Part shown: one piece after another, positions 1 to 7,899 of the stretch
Position numbering within the stretch: the first letter of the stretch is position 1
How the letters are laid out: every line of letters starts with the position of its first letter
DNA from: Synechococcus sp. MU1617
Lineage (GTDB): Bacteria; Cyanobacteriota; Cyanobacteriia; PCC-6307; Cyanobiaceae
Length of the DNA: 64,000 nt
Assembly: GCF_020514235.1 (NCBI RefSeq)
Contig: NZ_VTLB01000002.1
Location: 62,001-126,000 of the forward strand
Direction: 5' to 3'
The notes under the pieces: model-generated
What the model saw: the letters and a program-made list of their open reading frames with translations, nothing else
Databases searched by the model: none
Told to the model about the DNA's origin: nothing
Position numbers and translations under genes: made by a program

Positions 1-1107
1 AATATTTCCACCCATGTCGTACGCCAACCAAGGTGATGGACTATCGGAGCCACCAACGTCCGTGACATTTGCATTTCCGTAGGTCTTACCCTCTGGCGCA
101 TACCAAGGCTGCCAAAAAACACCAAAATTGTAGTTGGAATAGCCCTGATTTCTCTTTATTTTTTGATCAAGTTCCTTGATCTGAACTTCACCCGTATCAC
201 TAACATTCACTTGAGCGAAAGGACTCTCAGCAGCCTTACCCTCAGCTAGACCTTGATCTTTCCCTTCCTGAGTAAACAGGGGAATCGGAGCTTCATTGCT
301 AACAGTGGGGAAATAAAAGTAATTCGTTCCATTTCCAGTTTCCTCACCCGCATAATAGGCGGCCTTAATCCATTCATCCTGAGAGGGGAAGAACAGACCA
401 TCAACATTTTGCCGCGACAGGAATGCATAATTTGAATCACTTAAATTATAGGAGCCATTATCAATCGTCTCAGAAAATTTATAATAACGATCCGTCACCT
501 CAACATCAAAGCCGAGGGGACTCTTTCGCTGAGACTGCTTCTGCCCAACAGCCCCTCCGTTGGTTAGAGAATTAATGAAATATGCGAACTGAAATCCATT
601 GATCATCATCACTGGCTTGTCCGCCCACACCGGATCAGCTACGGCATAGTGCTGACCATCTTCGGCATGATCGACATACAAAATTTGGCCTTGAAAATGA
701 TTCACCAAAGGGTTATTTTTTTCATTCCAGAGCTTAACTTTGGTCCACGGCTGCTTTGGATTCTCACCCTCTGCATCAACAGCATTCAAAAAAGCACAAT
801 ATTGAGCTGCAGTAATTTCAAATTGGCCAATGCCATACTCATAGGGAACACCCCCAACGACCTGGTAGTTAAAGAGAAGTTCCGATGTTGTGTCGATAGC
901 GAAGGGTGCCACCGGCGAATTAACAGGATCGGCTGGAATCGTTTCTTCTGAAGGAGGAACAAATCCGCGAATCGCGACCCCTTCATTACCCGCTTGATCA
1001 ACGCCAGCAAAACTGAGCTTGATGTCGTAATTGTTTTGCCTCTGGCCCCTTAGGCGTTGATTTCTCAGACGTCGGTTCCTGAGGCGTCGCCTTCTCTGGA
1101 TGCTCAC
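1..1107 (-). CDS. SUMF1/FGE-like domain protein, cut by window edge, 5' end doubtful
   Basis: An open frame runs leftward from a GTG at 1107 to the window edge (369 codons, no stop). The translation has hallmarks of the formylglycine-generating / SUMF1 fold: YGIGQFEITAAQYCAFLNAV near residues 91-110, an FPSQDEWIKAAYYAG block near 215-230, and WLAYDMGGN at the cut end, which matches the family's W..D-M-x-G-N signature just before the missing C-terminus. Many proteins with this domain are not sulfatase activators, so the function is open. The first 24 residues in this frame are an odd Arg-rich run (RRRRLRNRRLRNQ). The frame and a better start are discussed under the disrupted N-terminus at 1034-1176. 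The gene is more A+T-rich than the asparaginase gene upstream. Domain call is firm; the start is not. Confidence 0.7.
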   Translation of the reverse strand, partial: MSIQRRRRLRNRRLRNQRLRGQRQNNYDIKLSFAGVDQAGNEGVAIRGFVPPSEETIPADPVNSPVAPFAIDTTSELLFNYQVVGGVPYEYGIGQFEITAAQYCAFLNAVDAEGENPKQPWTKVKLWNEKNNPLVNHFQGQILYVDHAEDGQHYAVADPVWADKPVMMINGFQFAYFINSLTNGGAVGQKQSQRKSPLGFDVEVTDRYYKFSETIDNGSYNLSDSNYAFLSRQNVDGLFFPSQDEWIKAAYYAGEETGNGTNYFYFPTVSNEAPIPLFTQEGKDQGLAEGKAAESPFAQVNVSDTGEVQIKELDQKIKRNQGYSNYNFGVFWQPWYAPEGKTYGNANVTDVGGSDSPSPWLAYDMGGNI

Positions 1108-1176
1108 GAGGGCTGATCAATTTTTCAAACTAAAAGCAGCCTGCAAACAAACCTTAAAAGTACGGGATTGCTTCAT
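1034..1176 (-). pseudogene. Disrupted N-terminus of the SUMF1-like gene
   Basis: An ATG at 1176 opens MKQSRTFKVCLQAAFSLKN and then meets TGA, in the same frame as the SUMF1-like frame. The next stretch reads sensibly in a different frame as a Pro/Thr/Glu/Lys linker (PREHPEKATPQEPTSEKS), and coding returns to the first frame near 1034. One extra base in the T5 run at 1121-1125 and one fewer in the T4 run at 1034-1037 (A runs on the coding strand) would join all three pieces into one reading frame. This suggests two compensating homopolymer indels, from either real decay or base-calling error. The interpretation is inferred; the frames themselves were read directly. Confidence 0.45.
1043..1087 (-). 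repeat. Three 15-bp imperfect tandem units
   Basis: Units at 1073-1087, 1058-1072 and 1043-1057 each begin ACGYCT on the coding strand. In one frame they encode TPQEP, TSEKS, TPKGP, a typical linker repeat. In the frame joined directly to the SUMF1 domain they encode RLRNR, RLRNQ, RLRGQ. The first reading looks more natural for an exported protein. Confidence 0.6.
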
Positions 1177-1235
1177 ATCGGTGATTAGAAGTCACTCACC
1201 AACTGCGGCAAAACACCTAACAGCGCAGAAAGCAA

Positions 1236-2228
1236 TCAATTCAAGAGCTCGAGTTGGATCAACCGATCGGCCATGCTTGCACGATCCAACCCCGCAATGA
1301 GGCACAACAGCAACAACACCCTGGCTTTCTGGGGATTGAGGCTGCCTGCAGGCAGCAGCCCGAGCCGTTCGTCCTCGGGATTGCGGTGCACGGGTCCAGA
1401 CCCACAGCGGTTGGCCCGCAGCATCAACGGTCGTGGGCCAGCCCACGTCTCCAACACCCGACATTCGCCAACCGACAACTGGCCGGCGCCCGTCCCGGTG
1501 AACACCAGGCCTGCAACCCCGGCGTTGAGACAGACGCTGAGCAGGAGCGGCTCAGGCTCCACACACCCGTAAACGATCGGCACCTGGGGCCATTGCTCCG
1601 GTAAATCGAGCCCAGCGAAGGGCACCTGCCGGGGTCCACTCACCATGGCCAGATGAACGCCCACATCGTCCACCCACCCCAAGGGCCCGCTATCGGGACT
1701 GGCAAAGGCCCCCACCCCCTGGGTGGCCAGCTTGGTGACCCGCTCGGCGCCATGGATCTGTCCATCCATCACCACCAGAACGCCATGGCCGCGGGCTTCT
1801 GGACTTGAGGCCACCTGCACCGCCTGCAACAAATTGAGCGGCCCATCGGCACTGAGGGCCGTGGCTGGCCGCATCGCCCCCACCAGCACCACGGGCCGGG
1901 GATCGTCGATCAACAGCTGCAGCAACCAGGCGGTTTCCTCCAGCGTGTTGGTGCCATGGGTGATCACCACCCCGGCCAGCTCGGGGGCCGCCGCAAAGGC
2001 ACCACGAATGCGATCCACCAGCGCGCGCCAATGCTCAAAGAGCAGATCAGCGCTGTCGACATTGGCGACCTGCTCGACGCTGATCGTGGCCAGACCCTGA
2101 AGCTGCGGCACCGCCGCCAGCAGGGCATCACCCCCCAGCACCCCAGCGGTGTAGTCGTTCAGCGTTGCACTGTCGGCCGCACAGCCGGCGATGGTGCCAC
2201 CGGTGGCTAGCAGCAGCAGGCGATTCAT
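1236..2228 (-). CDS. L-asparaginase family protein
   Basis: The enzyme should hydrolyse L-asparagine to aspartate and ammonia. The N-terminus carries the first active-site Thr motif TGGTIAG (residues 9-15), and HGTNTLEETAWLL near 90 holds the second Thr region. The 330-residue length is normal for bacterial asparaginases. No signal peptide is obvious, so it is probably cytoplasmic. The start codon lies 4 bases inside the end of hisC (2225-2228), so the two are probably transcribed together. Compared with E. coli enzymes it is Leu/Ala-rich near the C-terminus, but no key motif is missing. Confidence 0.9.
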   Translation of the reverse strand: MNRLLLLATGGTIAGCAADSATLNDYTAGVLGGDALLAAVPQLQGLATISVEQVANVDSADLLFEHWRALVDRIRGAFAAAPELAGVVITHGTNTLEETAWLLQLLIDDPRPVVLVGAMRPATALSADGPLNLLQAVQVASSPEARGHGVLVVMDGQIHGAERVTKLATQGVGAFASPDSGPLGWVDDVGVHLAMVSGPRQVPFAGLDLPEQWPQVPIVYGCVEPEPLLLSVCLNAGVAGLVFTGTGAGQLSVGECRVLETWAGPRPLMLRANRCGSGPVHRNPEDERLGLLPAGSLNPQKARVLLLLCLIAGLDRASMADRLIQLELLN

Positions 2229-3343
2229 TGCTCCAGGGAGAGGAACGCCTCGATGAAGCGCTGCATCTGGCTGGTGGTGCCGATGCTCACCCGAAAACAG
2301 CCATCGATCAGGGGCTTGCCGGCCATCGAACGCACCAGAATTCCAGCCTCGCGTAATTCCGCATCCACCTCCGCCACCGGGCGCTGGGGCCAGATCAGCA
2401 GATAGTTGCCGCCGTCACAGTGATGGCGCACGCCTGCATCCCGCAGCGCTTGCAGGGTCCAGTCGCGAGCCCGCAGCACCTCGGCCACGTAGGCGTCCAC
2501 ATACGACTGATCGGCCAAGGCGGCGAACGCCGCAGCCACGGCCACGCTGTTCACGTCGTAGGGGCCCGTGACACGGCTCACCCGATCGACCACATCGGCA
2601 TGGCCGATGGCGAAGCCGATGCGCAGACCCGCCAAACCAGCTGTTTTGGCCAGGGAACGGAACACCAGGAGGTTCGGGGTGGCCGTGAAATCAGCGCTCG
2701 GCAGCACGCTGTCACCTGTGAAGGCCTCATACAACTCATCCACCACCACCAAGGTGCCCGGGGCTGAGGCCGCCAAGGCGATCACCTGATCTGCTGGCAA
2801 GCGCGTGCCGGTGGGGTTGTTGGGGTTGCAGATCAACAACAACCGCGGCGAGCGAGCCGCCAACGCTTCCTGAATGGCCGCCAACGGGAAGCGGAACGTC
2901 TCCCCCTCGTAGGGGATCGCCTCGATCGTCATGCCCTGCATCCCAGCGCAGGGGCTGTAGTAGCCAAAGGTGGGCGCTGTGGTCAGCAACGTCTCACCGA
3001 CATCGCCATACGCCTGAAACACCGCATGGATGGCGGCATCCACACCGTTGAATAGACCCACCTGATCAGGCTTCAAGCCCGGCCGGCAGCCGGTTTCCAG
3101 CAGGTTCTGGAGCAACGCATCCCGCAGGCCGTCGTACTCCGGATAAACGGCAATTTCTTCGGTGCTGAAGTTGCGCAGCGCTTGGGCCACCAGGGGGCTG
3201 GGGCCAATCGTGTTTTCGTTGAAATCCAGCCGCAGCATCTGGCGGCGGCCCTCCAGCGGCGCGCTGTAGGCCTTGAGCTGCTCAACAGCGGCGCGGGCCG
3301 CTGGAGCACCACCAGGTGTGAACGGTTGAATGTTGTCGCTCAC
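2225..3343 (-). CDS. hisC: Histidinol-phosphate aminotransferase
   Basis: A PLP-dependent class I/II aminotransferase that makes histidinol phosphate in histidine biosynthesis. It shows [13 protein letters not shown] near the N-terminus, CNPNNPTG (substrate/cofactor loop), DELYEAF (PLP Asp) and the PLP-Lys region [16 protein letters not shown]. The GTG at 3343 is chosen as start because it overlaps the argS stop by 4 bases (ATGTGA), a common coupling arrangement; the frame could extend to 3412 but only inside argS. Other aromatic or threonine-phosphate aminotransferases share these motifs; a second family member, the cobC-like gene at 30265, is present in the window. Confidence 0.88.
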   Translation of the reverse strand: MSDNIQPFTPGGAPAARAAVEQLKAYSAPLEGRRQMLRLDFNENTIGPSPLVAQALRNFSTEEIAVYPEYDGLRDALLQNLLETGCRPGLKPDQVGLFNGVDAAIHAVFQAYGDVGETLLTTAPTFGYYSPCAGMQGMTIEAIPYEGETFRFPLAAIQEALAARSPRLLLICNPNNPTGTRLPADQVIALAASAPGTLVVVDELYEAFTGDSVLPSADFTATPNLLVFRSLAKTAGLAGLRIGFAIGHADVVDRVSRVTGPYDVNSVAVAAAFAALADQSYVDAYVAEVLRARDWTLQALRDAGVRHHCDGGNYLLIWPQRPVAEVDAELREAGILVRSMAGKPLIDGCFRVSIGTTSQMQRFIEAFLSLEQ

Positions 3344-5112
3344 ATGCGGTCCAGGGTGGCAATGCCCAGCAGTCCGAGCCCCAGTCTGAGGGTGTCGGCC
3401 GTTAAACGACAAAGAGCGAGGCGGGATGCCAGCGCTTCAGGATCGGCCTTGAGCACCGGCACCTGGTCGTAAAAGCGGTTGAACACCTGGCTGAGCTCGA
3501 ATAGGTAGCTGCACAACCGGTTGGGCAGCAGCTCCTCCTCCACCTCAGCGATCACGGCGTCGAACTTGAGCAGCTCCCGCACCAGGGCCCACTCCTGGGG
3601 CTCGCTGAACTGCAGTTGGGCACTGGTGGCCGCAAGGTCGCCCCCCTTGCGGGCGATGCCGGCGATGCGCACCACGGCATAGAGCAGATAGGGCGCTGTG
3701 TTGCCCTGCAGCGCCAGCATCCGGTCGAAGGAGAACTGGTAATTGGTGATCCGGTTCTGGCTGAGGTCGGCGTATTTCACCGCCGCCAAACCCACGGTGC
3801 CTGCCACATGCTGGATGAACTCCTCCGACTCGCTGCGCTCCTCCACCTTCAGGCGTGAGCGCAGATCGGTCTCAGCACGCTCGACGGCTTCATCGAGCAG
3901 ATCCCGCAAACGAACGGTGTCGCCTGCACGGGTCTTGAGCTTTTTGCCGTCCTCCCCCTGCACCAGGCCAAAGGGCACGTGCTCGAGGCGCGCACCGTCC
4001 GGAATCCAACCGGCCCGCTCGGCCACCTGGAACACCCCGGCGAAATGGTTCGCCTGACCAGCATCGGTGACATACACAACACGACCGGCACCATCCCCCT
4101 CCGGCGCCGCACCAAAGCGGTAGCGGATCGCCGCCAGGTCAGTGGTGGCGTAGTTAAAGCCGCCGTCGCTCTTCTGCACGATCACCGGCAGGGGGTTGCC
4201 GTCCTTGCCCTGCACACCCTCGAGGAAGACGCACTGGGCACCGTCGTCGGTGACCAGCAGTTCGGCGGCCTTCAAACCATCAATCACCGCCGGCAGGAAG
4301 GGGTTGTAAAACGACTCGCCGCGTTCGCTCAGGCGGATGTCGAGCCGGTCGTAGATCTTCTGAAACTCCCGCCGCGACTGATCACAGAGCAGGCCCCAGG
4401 CCTTGAGCGACACCGGATCGCCCCCCTGCAGCTTCACCACCTCATCGCGGGAGGTGGACTGGAAGGCTTCGTCGTCATCGAAGCGCTTCTTGGCCTCGCG
4501 GTAGAAGGCCACCAGGTCTCCCAGATCCACCGCATCGGCGGTGTCCAGGGCTTCCGGCGCCACCTGCTTGAGATGGGTAATCAACATGCCGAACTGGGTG
4601 CCCCAGTCGCCCACGTGATTGAGGCGCAGCACCGGATGGCCGCGGAACTCCAGCACCCGCGCCAGCGAGTCGCCAATGATCGTGGAGCGCAAATGCCCCA
4701 CATGCATCTCCTTGGCGATGTTGGGGCTGGAAAAATCCACCACCACCGGCGCCGCGTTACTAACCGCCGGCACGCCCAGACGCTCGTCCCCCAGCCGTGC
4801 CGACACCTCCGCCGCCAGCCGCTCCGGGCGGATGGTGAGGTTGATGAAGCCAGGCCCAGCGATCTGGGGATCCAGGCAGAGGTCTGTGAAGGCGGGATCG
4901 GCCTGCAGCTCCTCCACGATCGCCGTGGCAATTTGCCTGGGCGCCTGCTTCAAGGGCTTGGCCAGGGGCAGCGCACCGTTGGCCTGGAAGTCACCGAATT
5001 CCGGCTTGCTGGCAGGGGCCAGCTGGGGGTCCAGCCCCGCATCGGTCTCCGGGAAGGCCCGTTGCATCGCCGCCCGCAACTGGGCATCCAGGGACTGGGA
5101 CAGGCTGAGCAT
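3340..5112 (-). CDS. argS: Arginyl-tRNA synthetase
   Basis: Charges tRNA-Arg. It is a class I synthetase of 590 residues, the usual length. The HIGH-type signature lies in [20 protein letters not shown] near residue 130, the equivalent of the KMSK loop is [13 protein letters not shown], and the C-terminal DALR anticodon-binding domain ends in [14 protein letters not shown]. The N-terminal Arg-tRNA-synthetase additional domain is present ([24 protein letters not shown]). The hisC GTG overlaps the stop codon. nadC lies 43 bases upstream on the same strand. Confidence 0.97.
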   Translation of the reverse strand: MLSLSQSLDAQLRAAMQRAFPETDAGLDPQLAPASKPEFGDFQANGALPLAKPLKQAPRQIATAIVEELQADPAFTDLCLDPQIAGPGFINLTIRPERLAAEVSARLGDERLGVPAVSNAAPVVVDFSSPNIAKEMHVGHLRSTIIGDSLARVLEFRGHPVLRLNHVGDWGTQFGMLITHLKQVAPEALDTADAVDLGDLVAFYREAKKRFDDDEAFQSTSRDEVVKLQGGDPVSLKAWGLLCDQSRREFQKIYDRLDIRLSERGESFYNPFLPAVIDGLKAAELLVTDDGAQCVFLEGVQGKDGNPLPVIVQKSDGGFNYATTDLAAIRYRFGAAPEGDGAGRVVYVTDAGQANHFAGVFQVAERAGWIPDGARLEHVPFGLVQGEDGKKLKTRAGDTVRLRDLLDEAVERAETDLRSRLKVEERSESEEFIQHVAGTVGLAAVKYADLSQNRITNYQFSFDRMLALQGNTAPYLLYAVVRIAGIARKGGDLAATSAQLQFSEPQEWALVRELLKFDAVIAEVEEELLPNRLCSYLFELSQVFNRFYDQVPVLKADPEALASRLALCRLTADTLRLGLGLLGIATLDRM

Positions 5113-5155
5113 GGGCAGTGCGTGGCCGGGGGAATCCGGCTCTGATCATCCCTCT

Positions 5156-5995
5156 TCAGGTGAAACGCATGCTCAGGTCCAACCAGTGGCTGCGGGTGAC
5201 CGGCGCACTGGTGGAGATCAAATCGATGCCGGTGGCGGCGTAGGCCTGCAACTGCTCGGGCTGAATGCCGGAGGCCTCCAGCACCACCCCGCGGGTACTG
5301 CAATCCCGCAGGCTCGGCACCAGGGCCGTGAGCTGCTCGGGAGTGAACTCATCAAGGAGCACTCCATTGGCGCCCGCCTGCACCGCCTCCAGCGCCTGAG
5401 CTTCAGTCTCGGCTTCCACAATCACGGCCGCTGGCCAAGGAGCCTGATCGCGCACGGCCGCGATAGCCGCCGTGATGCCCCCCGCCCAGGCGATGTGGTT
5501 CTCCTTGAGCATGGCCGCGTCATCCAGCCCCATGCGGTGGTTGATGCCGCCGCCGCAGCGGACTGCGTATTTCTCCAGCAGACGAAGCCCAGGCGTGGTC
5601 TTGCGGGTATCGGCCAGACGCACACCGGTGCCCTGGAGCTGGGCCACCAATTCAGCGGTGGCGGTGGCAATGCCTGAGAGGCGCATGGCCAAGTTCAAGG
5701 CGGTGCGTTCTCCCGCCACCAAGGCCGTGGCCGGACCTTCCAGCTCCAGCAGGCAGTCCCCGGCCTCGACGGCGTCGCCGTCCTGCCTCAGCAGACGAAC
5801 ACTCACCCCAGGATCCAGCCGCTGGAACAAGCGCTGCACCAAAGGGCCACCGCAGAACCGGCCGGGCTGTTTGGCAAGCCAATGGGCCTGACCCTGCTGG
5901 CCCTGCAACGCAGCCGCCGTCAGATCGCCACGACCGATGTCTTCTGCCAGCCAAGCCTCCAAGGCAGCGGTGAGTGCAGGGGATTGCCAGTCCAA
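5156..5995 (-). CDS. nadC: Nicotinate-nucleotide pyrophosphorylase (quinolinate phosphoribosyltransferase)
   Basis: Converts quinolinate and PRPP to nicotinate mononucleotide in de novo NAD synthesis. Motifs include EDIGRGDLT near the N-terminus, the DTRKTTPGLRLLEKYAVRCGGG core, HRMGLDDAAMLKENHI, and GVVLEASGI near the C-terminus. A TTG start at 5995 is preferred because an AGGA sits just upstream and it begins right before the conserved domain, after the mnmE stop at 6019. A GTG at 6046, inside mnmE, is an alternative. The frame extends to 6139 but that part only shadows mnmE. Confidence 0.9.
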   Translation of the reverse strand: MDWQSPALTAALEAWLAEDIGRGDLTAAALQGQQGQAHWLAKQPGRFCGGPLVQRLFQRLDPGVSVRLLRQDGDAVEAGDCLLELEGPATALVAGERTALNLAMRLSGIATATAELVAQLQGTGVRLADTRKTTPGLRLLEKYAVRCGGGINHRMGLDDAAMLKENHIAWAGGITAAIAAVRDQAPWPAAVIVEAETEAQALEAVQAGANGVLLDEFTPEQLTALVPSLRDCSTRGVVLEASGIQPEQLQAYAATGIDLISTSAPVTRSHWLDLSMRFT

Positions 5996-6018
5996 ACCGT
6001 TCCTGAAGTCCGCTGAAC

Positions 6019-7371
6019 CTATTTTCCGATGCAGAAGCGCGAAAACACCCGATCCAGCACTGCTTCGGTGAGCTCTTCTCCAGTGATCTCCCCCAACGCT
6101 CGGATCGCCTCCCGCAGATCGATCGTCCAAAAGTCCCACGGGAGCTGCTGTGCCGCCACCTCCTGGCTACGGGCCAGGGCTTCGGCGGCTCGGGCAGCGA
6201 GATCGCGTTGGCGTTGGTTCAGCGCCACCAACATGCCGTCGGTTCCAGCAGCTCCGCAACGCTCCAGCAGGGCCCGCACCAGGTCGGCCTCCCCCGTACC
6301 GTCCAACGCCGACAGCTGAACATCCACCGGCTGGGGGAAGGCCCCCGCAGGAAGATCCGCTTTGTTAGCCACAAGGATCCTGGGGATCTTCTCAGGGATG
6401 CGCGCCAGCAAGTCGGCGTCTTCGGCGGTCCAGCCCGCATGGCCGTCAAGCACCAACAGCACCACATCAGCCGTGGCCAGCGCTTCTTCGCTGCGGGCAA
6501 TTCCCAGCTGCTCCACCGCGTCATTGGTACTGCGGATGCCGGCGGTGTCGAGCAGGGTGATCGGTACCCCCTCCAGCACGATTTCGCTCTCCAGCAAATC
6601 TCTGGTGGTGCCCGGCAGATCGGTCACGATCGCCCGCTCACGGCGGCTGAGCCGATTGAGCAGGGAACTTTTTCCCACGTTGGGGCGACCCACCAACGCC
6701 ACCCGCAGACCCTGGCGCAGGGCATCGCCCCGCTCGCCATCGCGCACCAGCTGCTCAAGCTCCAGGCGAACGGCTTGCAGCTGCTGCAGTAAGGCCTCGC
6801 CATCGAGGGGCGGCAGGTCTTCCTCGAAATCCACCCGGGCCTCCAACTCGGTGAGCTGGTCCAGCAGCCGTTCCCGCAGGCCGGTGATCTGGGCCTGAAT
6901 GCCGCCATCGAGGCCCGCCATCGCCAACTCGGCCGCCCGGCGGCTGCGGGCTGCCACCAGCTCACTCACCGCCTCCGCGCGGGTGAGATCGAGCCGACCG
7001 TTGAGCACAGCCCGCTGGCTGAACTCGCCGGGCTGGGCCCGGCGCACCCCCGGCTGCCGCAGCACCTGTTCGAGCACCCGCTGCACGGCGATCACGCCGC
7101 CATGGCAGTGGATCTCCACCACGTCCTCACCGGTGAAGCTGCGGGGCCCGCGCATCAGCAGCAGCAGCACCTCATCGAGACGCCGGCCCTCGCCATCGAT
7201 CACATGGCCGTACACCAGCCGGTGCGATCCCCACTCCTGACGGCCCGGGCAGTGCACCACGCTGCGCCCCGTCGCTTCCGCAGCCGGCCCGGAGAGACGG
7301 ATCACGGCGATCCCGCCCTGACCTGGGGCCACGGCGGTGGCCACTGCCGCAATCGTGTCGGTGCTGGGCAC
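6019..7371 (-). CDS. mnmE: tRNA modification GTPase MnmE (TrmE)
   Basis: With GidA/MnmG it builds the carboxymethylaminomethyl modification of wobble uridine. The N-terminal folate-binding domain starts at DTIAAVATAVAPGQGGIAVIR. The G domain has GRPNVGKSSLLNRL (G1), DTAGI (G3) and NKAD (G4), and the protein ends in the family's CIGK. The GTG at 7371 (VPSTDTIAAV) gives 450 residues, the normal size. The frame stays open upstream to 7614, but that would add about 80 low-similarity residues and run into the divergent DUF2062 gene at 7426. Confidence 0.95.
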   Translation of the reverse strand: MPSTDTIAAVATAVAPGQGGIAVIRLSGPAAEATGRSVVHCPGRQEWGSHRLVYGHVIDGEGRRLDEVLLLLMRGPRSFTGEDVVEIHCHGGVIAVQRVLEQVLRQPGVRRAQPGEFSQRAVLNGRLDLTRAEAVSELVAARSRRAAELAMAGLDGGIQAQITGLRERLLDQLTELEARVDFEEDLPPLDGEALLQQLQAVRLELEQLVRDGERGDALRQGLRVALVGRPNVGKSSLLNRLSRRERAIVTDLPGTTRDLLESEIVLEGVPITLLDTAGIRSTNDAVEQLGIARSEEALATADVVLLVLDGHAGWTAEDADLLARIPEKIPRILVANKADLPAGAFPQPVDVQLSALDGTGEADLVRALLERCGAAGTDGMLVALNQRQRDLAARAAEALARSQEVAAQQLPWDFWTIDLREAIRALGEITGEELTEAVLDRVFSRFCIGK

Positions 7372-7425
7372 AGCAGTCGCCGCTGGTGATCCATACCTAG
7401 GATCCAGCCGATTTCCGCAGGGTTC

Positions 7426-7899
7426 ATGCGCCGGTTGCTGCGCCTCAGTCGCCTCCGGATGCGCCGTGGGGTCCTCTGGTTGTGGAGACAGGAAGGAACC
7501 CCAGGCCAACGAGCTCGCGGCTTGGCCGCTGGCGTGTTCTGCGGCTGCTACCCCTTCTTCGGGCTGCAGATTTTCCTCAGCGTGGGTGTTGCCAGCGTGG
7601 TGCGGGGTAACCACCTGCTCGCCGCCGCAGGAACCCTGGTGAGCAATCCCCTCACCTATCTGCCCCTCTACTGGTTCAACTACTTGGTGGGCTGTCAGCT
7701 GCTGGGGCCCGGCCAGGGCGGGATCAACCTTTCAGAGCTGAATCGCAGCAGCCTGTGGGCCCAGGGATGGGAGTTCAGCCAGCGCATCCTGCTGGGCTCC
7801 ACCATTGTGGGGATGGTGCTGGCGATCGCCAGCGGCTGGATCGCCTACCGCCTGTTTCTGCGGCGTGAAGCCCGTGCAGCCCTCAGCCAAGGCAGCTAA
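7426..7899 (+). CDS. DUF2062 membrane protein
   Basis: A 157-residue protein with a basic N-terminus (MRRLLRLSRLRMRRG) and two or three hydrophobic segments: near residues 35-60 (AAGVFCGCYPFFGLQIFLSV), around the NPLTYLPLYWFNYLVG motif near 85-100, and near 120-143. The GxFxGxxPFFGLQ and NP(L/F)T(Y/F) motifs are those of DUF2062. The function is not known; some members sit next to glycosyltransferase genes. It is transcribed divergently from mnmE and its stop overlaps the end of the ppGpp synthetase gene on the other strand by 4 bases. Confidence 0.85.
   Translation: MRRLLRLSRLRMRRGVLWLWRQEGTPGQRARGLAAGVFCGCYPFFGLQIFLSVGVASVVRGNHLLAAAGTLVSNPLTYLPLYWFNYLVGCQLLGPGQGGINLSELNRSSLWAQGWEFSQRILLGSTIVGMVLAIASGWIAYRLFLRREARAALSQGS

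Noticed and set aside
3979-5145. 388-codon open frame opposite argS
   Set aside because: Composition is that of an antisense frame, and argS motifs are continuous on the other strand.
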